A DNA stretch of 63,210 nucleotides from Candidatus Nomurabacteria bacterium (GCA_943354745.1 CALRDB010000003.1:1-63210), one strand, 5' to 3'. Positions 15,190 to 22,746 are shown, numbered from the stretch's first letter. Translations and numbers: made by a program. The notes: a model not told the origin generated them from the sequence alone.

Positions 15190-17325
15190 TTATACTCGCG
15201 TAGCAGGAGGGGTAGGCTTTTTGATAAAGTCAGGATTTGCGTCTTTGATAGAGAGTTTAACACGTCCACGCTCGTCGATTTCTTTTACGACGACCGGCAC
15301 CTTGTCGCCGACATGGAGGACCGATTCAACCCGGTCGATACGGAAGGGAGCGATTTCGGAAACATGGACCAAGCCTTCAGTGCTTCCATCACCGATGGCC
15401 ACGAAGGCACCGAACTCGGCGATTTTTACTACCGTTCCCTCGGCTCGTTCCCCACGCTTGTATTCGTGGGTAAGTGCTTCAATGATAGCCGCTGCCTTGT
15501 CCGCGCTTCCCTCTTTTCCGGAGATAAAAATGGTTCCGTCTTCTTCTATATCTATAGCGTCAACACCTGTCTTTTCTTTAATACCGTTGATGGTCTTCCC
15601 TCCTCCGCCGATAACCAATCCTATTTGATCTTTCTTTACGCGGATGGTGATGATTTTCGGAGCAAGCGGTGAAATATCCGGCCGAGGCGCGGAGATTTCC
15701 GCGGTAATGACCTCAAGTATTTTATAGCGAGCCTGTTTTGCTTTTTCGAATGCCTCTGCGAGAATCGGAATCGGAATACCATTCACTTTGACGTCCATTT
15801 GTACGGCGGTAACACCGGTCTTGGTGCCCGCAACTTTAAAGTCCATGTCGCCATGGTGGTCTTCCGGTCCTTGGATATCAGTAAGTACTTTGTACTCCTG
15901 TGTGTTGCGCATCATAAGACCTGACGCTATACCGGCAACCGGAGCGGAAATCGGTACCCCTCCGTCCATAAGGGCGATAGTTGAACCGCAGACACTCCCC
16001 ATCGAAGTTGAACCGTTTGAAGCGAAGGCTTCAGAAACGAGACGAATCGTGTACGGGAATTTTTCCATCACTGGAATAACTGGAAGAAGTGCTTTTTCTG
16101 CAAGCGCTCCATGGCCGATCATGCGGCGGTTCGTGGAGCCGATACGTCCCGTTTCACCTGTTGAGAAAGGAGGGAAATTGTAATGATGAATGAATCTCTT
16201 TTTTGAATCATGGATTTCCATGTTGTCGATAATCTGTGCGTCTCCCGGACCGCCGAGCGTTAGTACAGAGAGGACATGAGTTTGTCCACGATAGAACACC
16301 CCGGTTCCGTGAAGCATCTTTGAGATACTTCCCGCTTTGGCGAAGAGTGTTCGGACATCATCCATTCCTCGTCCGTCCGGACGTCGGTTGTTATCAATCG
16401 CTTCGTTGTGGATGAGATCATTTACCGCGTCTTCATACACGCGGTCTGCGATACCCGGCTTTTCACCTGGGAAACGTTCCTTGGCGATAGCCATCCACTC
16501 GCCTTTCAGTTCATAGATACGTGCGTTTCCTGCCTGACCGAAGACATACTCCTTCATTCTCGGGGCAATTTTCTCTGCGAACATCGCGGTAAGTGTTTCT
16601 GGTGTTGCTGAAATTGTTACCAGTTGCTTCTTCTTACCGATTTCAGCGACGATTTTCTTTTGCCATTCTTGTATTTTTTCAATCTCCCTTCCCGCTTCTT
16701 CAAGTGCGGCGACAATGACTCCTTCTTGTACCTCCTTCCCGCCAACCTCGATCATGTTAATCAGGCCATCTTTTCCGCACGCGACCACATCCATTTCAAA
16801 TTCAGGGTTTTCAGCGCGATCCTTGTAGACAGGGTTGATGATGAGATGGTTTGTGTCTTTAAGTTTCCCAATGCGTACCGCTGAAACAGGTCCGTCCCAT
16901 GGGATATCCGATACACCAAGGGCAAGCGAGGCGCCAATAACGGCGAAGATATCAGGATCATCCTCGGCGATAGAGAGAATAGTAATGACTACCTGCACGT
17001 CTCGGCGCATTCGTTGGTCGAACAAGGGGCGGATAGTGCGATCCACAATACGTCCCGAAAGTACCGCCTCGTCGGTCGGCCGTCCTTCTCGACGAAGAAA
17101 ACGAGAACCCAGAATTTCTCCCGCGGCGTAAAAGCGTTCCTCGTAATCGACGGTGAGGGGAAAGAAATCCATGTCCTTCTCCCCCTTCGACATCGTCGCT
17201 GTCACGAGCGCGGTCGTGTTGCCGTACTTCATAATGACCGACCCGTTCGCCTGTTCAGCAAGGTCGGTAAACTCGGCGGTCAATTTCTTTCCGCCTACTT
17301 CTATAGAAAACTCTTTCTTGGTCAT
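15190..17325 (-). CDS. pnp: Polyribonucleotide nucleotidyltransferase (PNPase)
   Basis: 3'-5' phosphorolytic exoribonuclease of the RNA degradosome, 711 residues from the ATG at 17325 (MTKKEFSIEVGG). Upstream in-frame codons are encoded by a repeat and are rejected. Domain order is complete: first RNase PH domain (RREGRPTDEAVLSGRIVDR), alpha domain, second RNase PH domain (RRPDGRGMDDVRTL, GSTSMGSVCGSTIALMDGGV, DHHGDMDFKVAGT), KH domain (IGLVIGGGGKTINGIKEKTG) and S1 domain (AEFGAFVAIGDGSTEGLVHVSEI). The gene faces the substrate-binding gene across a terminator. RNase Y is also present in this window, so both main bacterial RNA decay enzymes are here. Confidence 0.97.
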   Translation of the reverse strand: MTKKEFSIEVGGKKLTAEFTDLAEQANGSVIMKYGNTTALVTATMSKGEKDMDFFPLTVDYEERFYAAGEILGSRFLRREGRPTDEAVLSGRIVDRTIRPLFDQRMRRDVQVVITILSIAEDDPDIFAVIGASLALGVSDIPWDGPVSAVRIGKLKDTNHLIINPVYKDRAENPEFEMDVVACGKDGLINMIEVGGKEVQEGVIVAALEEAGREIEKIQEWQKKIVAEIGKKKQLVTISATPETLTAMFAEKIAPRMKEYVFGQAGNARIYELKGEWMAIAKERFPGEKPGIADRVYEDAVNDLIHNEAIDNNRRPDGRGMDDVRTLFAKAGSISKMLHGTGVFYRGQTHVLSVLTLGGPGDAQIIDNMEIHDSKKRFIHHYNFPPFSTGETGRIGSTNRRMIGHGALAEKALLPVIPVMEKFPYTIRLVSEAFASNGSTSMGSVCGSTIALMDGGVPISAPVAGIASGLMMRNTQEYKVLTDIQGPEDHHGDMDFKVAGTKTGVTAVQMDVKVNGIPIPILAEAFEKAKQARYKILEVITAEISAPRPDISPLAPKIITIRVKKDQIGLVIGGGGKTINGIKEKTGVDAIDIEEDGTIFISGKEGSADKAAAIIEALTHEYKRGERAEGTVVKIAEFGAFVAIGDGSTEGLVHVSEIAPFRIDRVESVLHVGDKVPVVVKEIDERGRVKLSIKDANPDFIKKPTPPATRV

Positions 17326-17418
17326 ACGCGAATTTCCCCCCTTTTTCCTCCCCTCTTTAGAGGGGAGGATTGAGGTGGGGTGGAGTTGCTCTCTGAAATG
17401 AAGACTTGAACCCAGAAC

Positions 17419-17575
17419 CCATTTCAAAAATAACCGCCGGTTTGCCTACTGCGGATGTTTTTATTTGCCTGCAACTTGCCGTTCGGATTCGGCATGGCTC
17501 GGCTATGCCTTTTCCTCCATGGCTACGTTTCGGCAGAATAAAAACCTCCTCGCTACGGCATTATTTTTGAAATGG
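17419..17575. repeat. Long nested palindrome
   Basis: Outer arms CCATTTCAAAAATAA (17419-17433) and TTATTTTTGAAATGG (17561-17575) are perfectly complementary over 15 bp. Inner arms GTTTTTATT (17457-17465) and AATAAAAAC (17537-17545) pair as well, and GGCATGGCTC...GGCTATGCC sits near the centre. The adjacent plus-strand words GAAATGAAG and CTTGAACCC resemble the tRNA-trailing elements of this window, but no tRNA is adjacent. Confidence 0.6.
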
Positions 17576-17661
17576 ATTCTCCGTATCAAATCTCTGTTTC
17601 CAGAGACCAACCGTTACTGATAATTGTCGTCAGTCTAGCAGAAAACTCTCAGTTGTTATAT

Positions 17662-17690
17662 TTGACATTGAGATATCTATGTGGTAGATT
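17662..17690 (+). promoter_or_regulatory. Promoter for the gene at 17772
   Basis: TTGACA, 17-bp spacer, TAGATT. A leader of about 75 bases follows whose ends can pair (TTTGAACAT with ATGTGTTCAAA). Confidence 0.6.
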
Positions 17691-17771
17691 ACATTCAGCT
17701 TTGAACATTGCCAAATAGAACATTGGTCGCACCGTCAAGTCGCGCGATGTGTTCAAAGTCTAGAAAGAAAA

Positions 17772-18275
17772 ATGATTACTATTCCTGACGCAAGTGTTTC
17801 TGTGGTAGGTGGCAGAATAAGAGAGAATCTTGATGTAAACCTCAAGTGCGAGATGGAGAACGTTAGTGATCCAGAGGTGGCACCACTCATCTTGCCAGTC
17901 GTGTCTATATGGGACGATGAAAAAGGGAAACTGGCAGAATTTGAATTTGCGGAAGGGTTGCACTATAGAGGTCTTTCGAAGAACCCAATCGACTACCGCG
18001 TTGCCTTTGAGCTCATGAGATTCGGGGAGCTCAAACCTTCAGATGACCTGGTTTCGGTCGCAGAGCCCCCCACGTCTCTCCTCAAGGCTCTCTGTGTCCT
18101 TACTGAACATGTAATGGAACCTCTCGTCAAGATCCGCTTTACCGTGAAGAAAATTCACGGCGAGACGCTTGCTGACTGCCAGATTTCCTTCAAGGGGAGG
18201 AGGTTCGTCCTGCGTGGGGATGACGTCGAAACGCCGTTGGAAGTAATAAATCAATGTTTCAGTGTCGTGCATTGA
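17772..18275 (+). CDS. Protein of unknown function, 167 residues
   Basis: I do not recognise this protein. It has no signal peptide or membrane helix and is acidic. Sequence features: a beta-rich start (ITIPDASVSVVGGRIRENLDVNL), a helical middle (VAFELMRFGEL, LLKALCVLTEHVMEPLVKI) and a beta-rich end (FTVKKIHGETLADCQISFKG). The ATG at 17772 has GAAAGAAAA before it, a weak ribosome site. The gene is bracketed by its own promoter and a good terminator, so it is probably expressed alone. Codon use looks like its neighbours. Confidence 0.7.
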   Translation: MITIPDASVSVVGGRIRENLDVNLKCEMENVSDPEVAPLILPVVSIWDDEKGKLAEFEFAEGLHYRGLSKNPIDYRVAFELMRFGELKPSDDLVSVAEPPTSLLKALCVLTEHVMEPLVKIRFTVKKIHGETLADCQISFKGRRFVLRGDDVETPLEVINQCFSVVH

Positions 18276-18296
18276 ATATTCCAGTGTTTGCGTTAC

Positions 18297-18329
18297 GAGG
18301 CGAAGGGTCACCCCTTCGCCTCTTTTTTG
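18297..18329 (+). terminator. Terminator after the gene at 17772
   Basis: GAGGCGAAGGG and CCCTTCGCCTC (11-bp arms) followed by TTTTTTG. Confidence 0.9.
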
Positions 18330-18356
18330 TCTAGAAGCTAACAGCTAAAAGCTGTT

Positions 18357-18869
18357 CTACCTCCTGCTTCCCAAAAGATACTTCCTGGGATTTTCGTCGA
18401 GGTCGAGGAAGTCGTCCGCCACTTCAAGAAGTTTGGCTGATGTTGATTTGCCGAAAGCGGCAACTTCCACTTGGCAACCCTGCATTTTGAGATATTCCAC
18501 AAGCGGGACGAAGTCACCGTCACCGGCAACAATGACCACCACATCCAGCTTTGGCGCCAGTTTCACTGCGTCAATCGCAATTCCCACGTCCCAGTCCGCC
18601 TTTTTTGCGCCACTTCCGAAGATTTGAAGGGGTTTTGATTTGGTTTCAATGCCGACTTTCTCCAAAGCTTCAAAAAACCCTTTCTCTTCGCCACCTTCGG
18701 TGGTAATGAGGTACGCGATAGCGCGAACGAGGATGCGATTCCCCACCACGTCTTTTAGGACCTGGCCGAAGTTTACATTCGCATGGTAAAGATTCTTGGC
18801 GCTGTGATAAAGGTTTTGTGTGTCAATAAAAATCCCTACACGCTGTTCAACATGCTTAATAACTGCCAT
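18357..18869 (-). CDS. NYN domain protein (LabA/DUF88-like)
   Basis: A 170-residue NYN domain protein of the PIN-like nuclease fold. The acidic site residues are visible: FIDTQNLYH near the start, KADWDVGIAIDAV in the middle and IVAGDGDFVPLVEYL near residue 115. The layout matches LabA-type proteins, which are thought to cut RNA in a metal-dependent way. The final part EVADDFLDLDENPRKYLLGSRR is short, so no extra OST-HTH domain is present. RNA processing is the likely field of action, consistent with pnp and rpsO nearby, but the target is unknown. Confidence 0.9.
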   Translation of the reverse strand: MAVIKHVEQRVGIFIDTQNLYHSAKNLYHANVNFGQVLKDVVGNRILVRAIAYLITTEGGEEKGFFEALEKVGIETKSKPLQIFGSGAKKADWDVGIAIDAVKLAPKLDVVVIVAGDGDFVPLVEYLKMQGCQVEVAAFGKSTSAKLLEVADDFLDLDENPRKYLLGSRR

Positions 18870-18982
18870 AAAAATAAATACTTCCCGTAACGCGCATACT
18901 TTGCGAGGTCGGGATCTATAAAAATGAGGAACTAATACTTATAAAAATGTAACTCGTGAATCCTCTGTTCACGGGCACGGAA

Positions 18983-19249
18983 CTATTTCTTCAAGTCCAT
19001 CTTCTTCAAAATCGCATTGTAGCGCTTGGTGTTCTTCTTTTGGAGATAGCGAAGGTGAGTTTGACGGTCAGCAACCATAGAAAGGAGTCCTCGTCGTGAG
19101 TGAGTATCTTTCTTGTGCTCCTTGAGATGCTTTGAAAGTTCGTCAATGCGTTTGGTGAGCACACCAATCTGCACCTCTGGCGATCCAGTGTCCTTATCGT
19201 GAATTCCTACCTCTTTTATAATTTTCTGCTTTCGGGTCTTGGTTAACAT
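18983..19249 (-). CDS. rpsO: 30S ribosomal protein S15
   Basis: Ribosomal protein S15, 88 residues, which binds the 16S rRNA three-way junction in the 30S platform. Family sequence is plain: DTGSPEVQIGVLTKRIDEL, SKHLKEHKKDTHSRRGLLSMV and RQTHLRYLQKKNTKRYNAI. Length is standard. It has its own promoter with a leader of only a few bases, so the usual S15 autoregulatory leader structure cannot be present on this transcript. In many bacteria rpsO precedes pnp; here the NYN gene lies between them and they point the same way. Confidence 0.97.
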   Translation of the reverse strand: MLTKTRKQKIIKEVGIHDKDTGSPEVQIGVLTKRIDELSKHLKEHKKDTHSRRGLLSMVADRQTHLRYLQKKNTKRYNAILKKMDLKK

Positions 19250-19258
19250 GATTTTTAT

Positions 19259-19287
19259 ACAGTAGCATAAAAGGTGTTATGGTGCAA
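19259..19287 (-). promoter_or_regulatory. Promoter for rpsO, near leaderless
   Basis: On the minus strand TTGCAC, 17 bases, TACTGT; the ATG lies 9 bases after the -10 box. Confidence 0.6.
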
Positions 19288-19427
19288 GGGTCATGCGGGT
19301 ACACGCAAACAAGTAACCATTACATTTTGTGGTGGCGCCCTATAAGGCGGTTCTGTATATTTAAGTACGGTAACGCGGACTGTGTAAAAGATAGTAACAA
19401 TGAACCACAGAAGGGATGAGGGATACA

Positions 19428-19460
19428 TAAAGGACAGTTATCCACAGGTATGTCCTTTAC
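19428..19460. promoter_or_regulatory. Inverted repeat enclosing a DnaA box
   Basis: TAAAGGACA and TGTCCTTTA (9-bp arms) flank GTTATCCACAGGTA, which contains an exact DnaA box TTATCCACA. AAAGGACA also occurs at 22194, 27 bases from another exact DnaA box (TGTGGATAA, 22167-22175). Confidence 0.55.
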
Positions 19461-19483
19461 GTTGTCCATGAGGGTAGTATACT
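19456..19483 (+). promoter_or_regulatory. Promoter of the putative non-coding RNA
   Basis: TTTACG at 19456-19461, 16-bp spacer, TATACT at 19478-19483; start expected near 19490. Confidence 0.6.
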
Positions 19484-19489
19484 ACTCAG

Positions 19490-19935
19490 CAGTCGGGGGA
19501 ATGCGTAGATTGCATTGTCCTGAAAAATGAGCGGAGGAGCCTGTCCAAATGTCTTGTCCTTGAAGAAATTCGAGAATGGGGTTTGTCGGCAAGCTCGATC
19601 TGTTTACGGTTCTTTGAAAGAGGATCAAAACTCTCTCTTTGTCGGGGAAAATCCAAAAAACTAGATTCTAAGAGATTTCTTTTAGCTTTTCTTGTTTCGT
19701 TGATGTAGGGCGTATTATGCAAGCAGTATTGTTTGTCTGGTATTCTTTCCATCGCGGTATAAAAGGTTAAATGCTCTTTATTTTCGAGAATTATTTCTCA
19801 GGCTAGTTTCTCAGCTATTTCCTCGATCTCCTTATACCGGTCTGGCACACGTCGGACTTAGGTATTAAGCCGCCCTTTGGGTTAAACCTTCTTTCAAGTA
19901 ACTAAGAAGGCCGCCCTCTTTGGGCGGCTTTTCTT
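19490..19935 (+). ncRNA. Candidate structured non-coding RNA
   Basis: A 446-base unit with a promoter before it and a strong terminator at its end, but no plausible protein gene on either strand. Local helices can be drawn: CGGTATAA..GG near 19755 with CCTTATACCG near 19832 (10 bp with a 2-base bulge), enclosing GAGAA-TTAT-TTCTC, and an AAGCCGCCC repeat of the terminator arm at 19868. I could not match it to RNase P RNA (no GAGGAAAGTCC or ACAGAA blocks), tmRNA (no cloverleaf ends) or SRP RNA. Class therefore unknown; the call rests on layout. Confidence 0.45.
19910..19935 (+). terminator. Terminator of the putative non-coding RNA
   Basis: GCCGCCC-TCTTT-GGGCGGC followed by TTTTCTT. Confidence 0.85.
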
Positions 19936-19977
19936 ATCTCTTTTCTATAAGCCAGAAGCTATCAGCTATAGGCTTTC

Positions 19978-21516
19978 TTACTTCACCCAGTGTTTCTTTC
20001 GTATTTCAGAAAGTGTCTTTTCTTCTTCTTTTTCCTTCATTTCTTTCCCCTTCTTCCCTATTTGTTCAAGTTCCTTTTCAGGAAGACTTACAAGTTCTTT
20101 TGCGCGCTTTTCAAGGTATTCTTCTGTATTTCTTGCTGGATCATCTAATACTTCCTCTAAGAGAGCGTGTAAGGTATAGCCTATCTTCGGTCCAGGGGGA
20201 GTTTGTGTGAGTTCTATTATTCTACCGCCATTAATTTTGAGCATACCCACTGACAAGGGGTCACGCATAACCTCGTCTACCATAGAATGATACTTTCTAA
20301 GTCGGTACGGACTCTCTTTAGGCCTTCCTGTGCCTATACGGTCACATGTACGAACGTCCATAAGGTGCCAAATGTGCTCCTTACCTACTCTATTTACGAT
20401 TCTTCTGACAGCGGAATGAGTAATTTGTTCCGTATCTGAGAAAAACATGTGCCAGCGGACCAGTGTGGTAACGGTTTCGATCATTTTCTTTGGGAACGCC
20501 ATTCGAGTCATAATTTTGGCGGCCATTTTCGCTCCTACCATGTCATGGCCGTAGAACGTCCAATCCTTCTTCTCCTCTGACCAGCGTCTTGTGGCAGGCT
20601 TTCCAATGTCATGGAATAGGGCTGCAAGTCGTGTTTCCAGAGTGAAATCCTTCTTCGCCGAGTGTTCTACTGTTCGTAGGATGTGCTCGAAGACATCGAA
20701 CGAGTGTGCTTTGTTCTGTGCAACGCCGATTCCCTCCTCTAATTCAGGTAGCACCTGTTTCAGAATACCCAGCTTGTTGCACAAAATAAGTCCAATATGC
20801 GGACGTGGAGACATAACAATCCGTATAAATTCCTCACGGATACGCTCCCCAGCGATTTCTTTAAGGTGTCTAGCGTTGAGGGCAATTGCACTTTGTGTTG
20901 CTGGATCGATCGTGAAATCAAGTTCCATGGCTATACGAACAGCCCTTAGTATACGTAGAGCGTCTTCGCTGAATCGTGCTTCCGGTTCCCCCACCGTACG
21001 GATCGTCTTCTTCTTAAGGTCTATACGTCCATCAAAACGGTCTACTATCGTTCCTGCAAGTGTCAGGGCTATTGCATTAATGGTGAAATCACGACGTTTC
21101 AGATCATCCTCGAGCTTTGAGCTCCAGGTAACGGAATCAGGGCGTCTTTTGTCCGTGTAACCTCCTTCCAGGCGGTATGGCGTCACCTCAACAACCTTAA
21201 GAGTTGTGTCCTCTACCCCATCATTAACCACTCCGACCGTACCGTACTCGTTTTCATAGAAAGTGTTAGGAAATGAAGCTGTAATTTGTTCAGGAGTTGC
21301 GTTGGTGGTTATGTCCCAATCCTTTGGTTTTCTCCCAATTAGTAAATCTCGTACACATCCACCGATAAGATATGCCTCAAAACCCTTATTTTCCAAGGTC
21401 TCAGCAACTTTTGCTATTTCGGTCGGTATCTCCAACTTTAGCGTATTCTCGGCTTTTTCCACACCGATATTGTAGTATTTCTTTTGAAATTCGCCTAATC
21501 TAGCGTATGATTTCAA
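19978..21516 (-). CDS. cca: CCA tRNA nucleotidyltransferase with HD domain
   Basis: Adds or repairs the CCA end of tRNAs. The class II nucleotidyltransferase head shows GGCVRDLLIGRKPKDWDITT (metal-binding DWD), then RRDFTINAIAL and the RILRAVRIAMELDFTI neck. A C-terminal HD phosphohydrolase-type domain has LFHDIGKP and YGHDMVGAKMA. It ends with a charged helical tail (KKGKEMKEKEEEKTLSE). At 512 residues it is longer than the core enzyme. The given start is TTG 21516; a GTG nearer the conserved domain (before EKAENTLKL) is also possible. It is divergent from tRNA-Arg, and none of the tRNA genes seen here encodes CCA directly after the discriminator base, so this enzyme is needed. Confidence 0.95.
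   Translation of the reverse strand: MKSYARLGEFQKKYYNIGVEKAENTLKLEIPTEIAKVAETLENKGFEAYLIGGCVRDLLIGRKPKDWDITTNATPEQITASFPNTFYENEYGTVGVVNDGVEDTTLKVVEVTPYRLEGGYTDKRRPDSVTWSSKLEDDLKRRDFTINAIALTLAGTIVDRFDGRIDLKKKTIRTVGEPEARFSEDALRILRAVRIAMELDFTIDPATQSAIALNARHLKEIAGERIREEFIRIVMSPRPHIGLILCNKLGILKQVLPELEEGIGVAQNKAHSFDVFEHILRTVEHSAKKDFTLETRLAALFHDIGKPATRRWSEEKKDWTFYGHDMVGAKMAAKIMTRMAFPKKMIETVTTLVRWHMFFSDTEQITHSAVRRIVNRVGKEHIWHLMDVRTCDRIGTGRPKESPYRLRKYHSMVDEVMRDPLSVGMLKINGGRIIELTQTPPGPKIGYTLHALLEEVLDDPARNTEEYLEKRAKELVSLPEKELEQIGKKGKEMKEKEEEKTLSEIRKKHWVK
21484..21511 (+). promoter_or_regulatory. Promoter for tRNA-Arg
   Basis: TTGAAA, 16-bp spacer, TATGAT; the tRNA begins 11 bases after the -10 box. It overlaps the start of the divergent cca gene. 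Confidence 0.6.
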
Positions 21517-21521
21517 TTATC

Positions 21522-21593
21522 GCTCTCGTGGTGAAATGGATATCACAACGGTCTTCGGAACCGTTATTGAGGGTTCGAATCCCCCCGAGAGCA
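21522..21593 (+). tRNA. tRNA-Arg (anticodon TCG)
   Basis: Full cloverleaf: acceptor GCTCTCG/CGAGAGC, anticodon arm ACGGT-CTTCGGA-ACCGT with anticodon TCG, T-loop TTCGAAT. One A-C mismatch is seen in the T stem. CCA is not encoded. Its 3' end is copied imperfectly at 21715-21733. Confidence 0.95.
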
Positions 21594-21733
21594 TAGGCGA
21601 AGCGAAGGATGGAGAGGGGGCGCGGGGCGCTTCCAAGTGGGATTCGAAGCCCGATTGAGCATTTTTCGAGGTTTTTGCGAGGGAAAAGCCAATTGGGGTA
21701 CTGAAGCTGTAAGCTTCGAATCCCTCGAGAGCA
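21594..21733 (+). repeat. tRNA-Arg trailing element
   Basis: Downstream of the tRNA, an inverted T-arm copy GGGATTCGAAGC (21639-21650) is followed by a direct copy of the tRNA 3' end, TTCGAATCCC + TCGAGAGCA (21715-21733, one C shorter than the original at 21574-21593). Inverted and direct copies pair perfectly over 12 bp (with GCTTCGAATCCC, 21713-21724). Words GGCGAAGCGAAGG follow the tRNA directly. Confidence 0.75.
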
Positions 21734-21784
21734 CTAGTTTTGCGGAAACACCGATTTCTGCTATCCTATTGTCAGTTAGGGTCT

Positions 21785-21855
21785 GCGGGTATGGTTTAGT
21801 GGTAGAACACGTCCTTGCCAAGGATGAGATTCGGGTTCGATTCCCGGTACCCGCA
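21785..21855 (+). tRNA. tRNA-Gly (anticodon GCC)
   Basis: Acceptor GCGGGTA/TACCCGC, anticodon arm CGTCC-TTGCCAA-GGATG (one G-U), anticodon GCC, T-loop TTCGATT, discriminator A, no encoded CCA. Its 3' end is copied at 22063-22082. Confidence 0.95.
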
Positions 21856-22082
21856 TAAATAACGAATGAAATGAGGTATTTGGCGGGTAAGCAATGTGCC
21901 TACGCACATTGCGCCCGGGAATCGAAAAGGTTCTCCCCTATCCAGTACTTATTTTTCTGAAAACAAGTACTGGATGGGAAACCTGTACTGCTCCTGTAAG
22001 CGCCCTGTTTGGCTAAGAGCGAAGCGATTAGTTACAAACAGTAGTCCCTTTAGGGGGAGAGATTTCCTGGTACCCGCATAAA
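21856..22082 (+). repeat. tRNA-Gly(GCC) trailing element
   Basis: In order: an inverted acceptor copy GCGGGTA (21883-21889), an inserted hairpin GCAATGTGC-CTAC-GCACATTGC (21891-21912), an inverted T-arm copy CCGGGAATCGAA (21915-21926), an 11-bp hairpin ATCCAGTACTT/AAGTACTGGAT (21940-21975), and a direct copy GGTACCCGCATAAA (22069-22082) identical to the tRNA end plus trailer at 21846-21859. The inserted hairpin splits the inverted copy exactly between acceptor and T stem. Confidence 0.8.
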
Positions 22083-22166
22083 ATAAAAAGAAATGAACGT
22101 TACTCCCTTTCTTCTTCGAAATTGGTGTGATGTCGAGATAAACGCAATTGGACAAAGCCTATAAAC

Positions 22167-22175
22167 TGTGGATAA
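22167..22175 (-). promoter_or_regulatory. DnaA box
   Basis: TGTGGATAA, the exact complement of the consensus TTATCCACA, 33 bases before the first parS-like site. GTGGATATG follows closely. Confidence 0.5.
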
Positions 22176-22207
22176 GACAGTGGATATGTGTATAAAGGAC
22201 AGGTTGA

Positions 22208-22223
22208 TGGTTCACGTGAAATC
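22208..22223. promoter_or_regulatory. parS-like site 1
   Basis: TGGTTCACGTGAAATC, 13 of 16 matches to the ParB site TGTTTCACGTGAAACA, with the exact core TTCACGTGAA. Confidence 0.6.
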
Positions 22224-22281
22224 TATTTTACGGCCACAGATAAGGATTTATGGAAAAAGACAGATAAACTAAGTCCCTTAG

Positions 22282-22297
22282 TGTTTCACATGAAACA
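22282..22297. promoter_or_regulatory. parS-like site 2
   Basis: TGTTTCACATGAAACA, 15 of 16 matches to TGTTTCACGTGAAACA. It spans the likely start codon of the Nudix gene (ATG 22290). Confidence 0.7.
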
Positions 22298-22739
22298 TAC
22301 TGCATCAAAGATTGAAAATGTTGGTGAGTCAATATTTCTTCAGGTGGGAGTTAAGATCTTTCTTCGGAATGAAGATGGAAAGTATCTACTATTGAAGCGT
22401 TCTTTTGAACGGTATCCGAACATAGAAAATTTCTGGGACATACCAGGAGGGAGGATTATTCCGGGAACCAAGATCTTGGACAATATTGTTCGAGAGGTAT
22501 TCGAGGAGACTGGATTGTCTGTTAAGTCGAGTCCCATACTGCTGTATGTTCAGGATGTTTTACGTCTTCCTGGAAAACATATTGTTCGTTTAACCTTTTC
22601 CGCGTGCACTTCTGGTAATCCTGTGCTCGATGGGGAACATGATGCCTTTAGGTGGGTGACCCTGAAAGAAATGGAGGCTCTGAAGAAATTAGATAAATTT
22701 ACCCGTGAGATCATAGAAAAGAAGTTACTCAGCAAATAG
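22290..22739 (+). CDS. Nudix hydrolase
   Basis: A Nudix-fold pyrophosphohydrolase, 149 residues from ATG 22290 (MKHTASKIENVGESI); the frame stays open to 22188. The Nudix box is GGRIIPGTKILDNIVREVFEETGL-like: the REVFEETGL catalytic helix is intact, while the early Glu of the consensus (GX5E) is Thr. Before it, WDIPGG is typical. The C-terminal part has EHDAFRWVTLKEME, common in NTP- and NDP-sugar-type Nudix enzymes. Substrate unknown. The gene begins inside parS-like site 2 and ends just before site 3. Confidence 0.85.
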   Translation: MKHTASKIENVGESIFLQVGVKIFLRNEDGKYLLLKRSFERYPNIENFWDIPGGRIIPGTKILDNIVREVFEETGLSVKSSPILLYVQDVLRLPGKHIVRLTFSACTSGNPVLDGEHDAFRWVTLKEMEALKKLDKFTREIIEKKLLSK

Positions 22740-22746
22740 AGTCATT

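Larger units (their letters stand above)
17326..17771. other. Intergenic region with long palindrome and promoter
   Basis: 446 bases without a gene. The pnp-proximal part has the hairpin CCCCTCTTTAGAGGGG followed by GATTGAGGTGGGG, a dispersed repeat word. 17419-17575 is a long interrupted palindrome. 17662-17690 is a promoter for the gene at 17772, whose leader closes with TTTGAACAT...ATGTGTTCAAA. Confidence 0.6.

Noticed and set aside
19486..19752. 88-residue reading frame on the minus strand
   Set aside because: No family similarity, odd composition, and it lies antisense within the promoter-terminator RNA unit.
19490..19935. RNase P RNA, tmRNA or SRP RNA
   Set aside because: None of the conserved blocks of these RNAs is present; left as an unclassified candidate RNA.
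21594..22082. Integrated mobile element with tRNA attachment sites
   Set aside because: Direct repeats of the tRNA ends would fit att sites, but the enclosed 140-230 bp carry no integrase or cargo, and every tRNA has such a pair with its own sequence, which is not how islands distribute.
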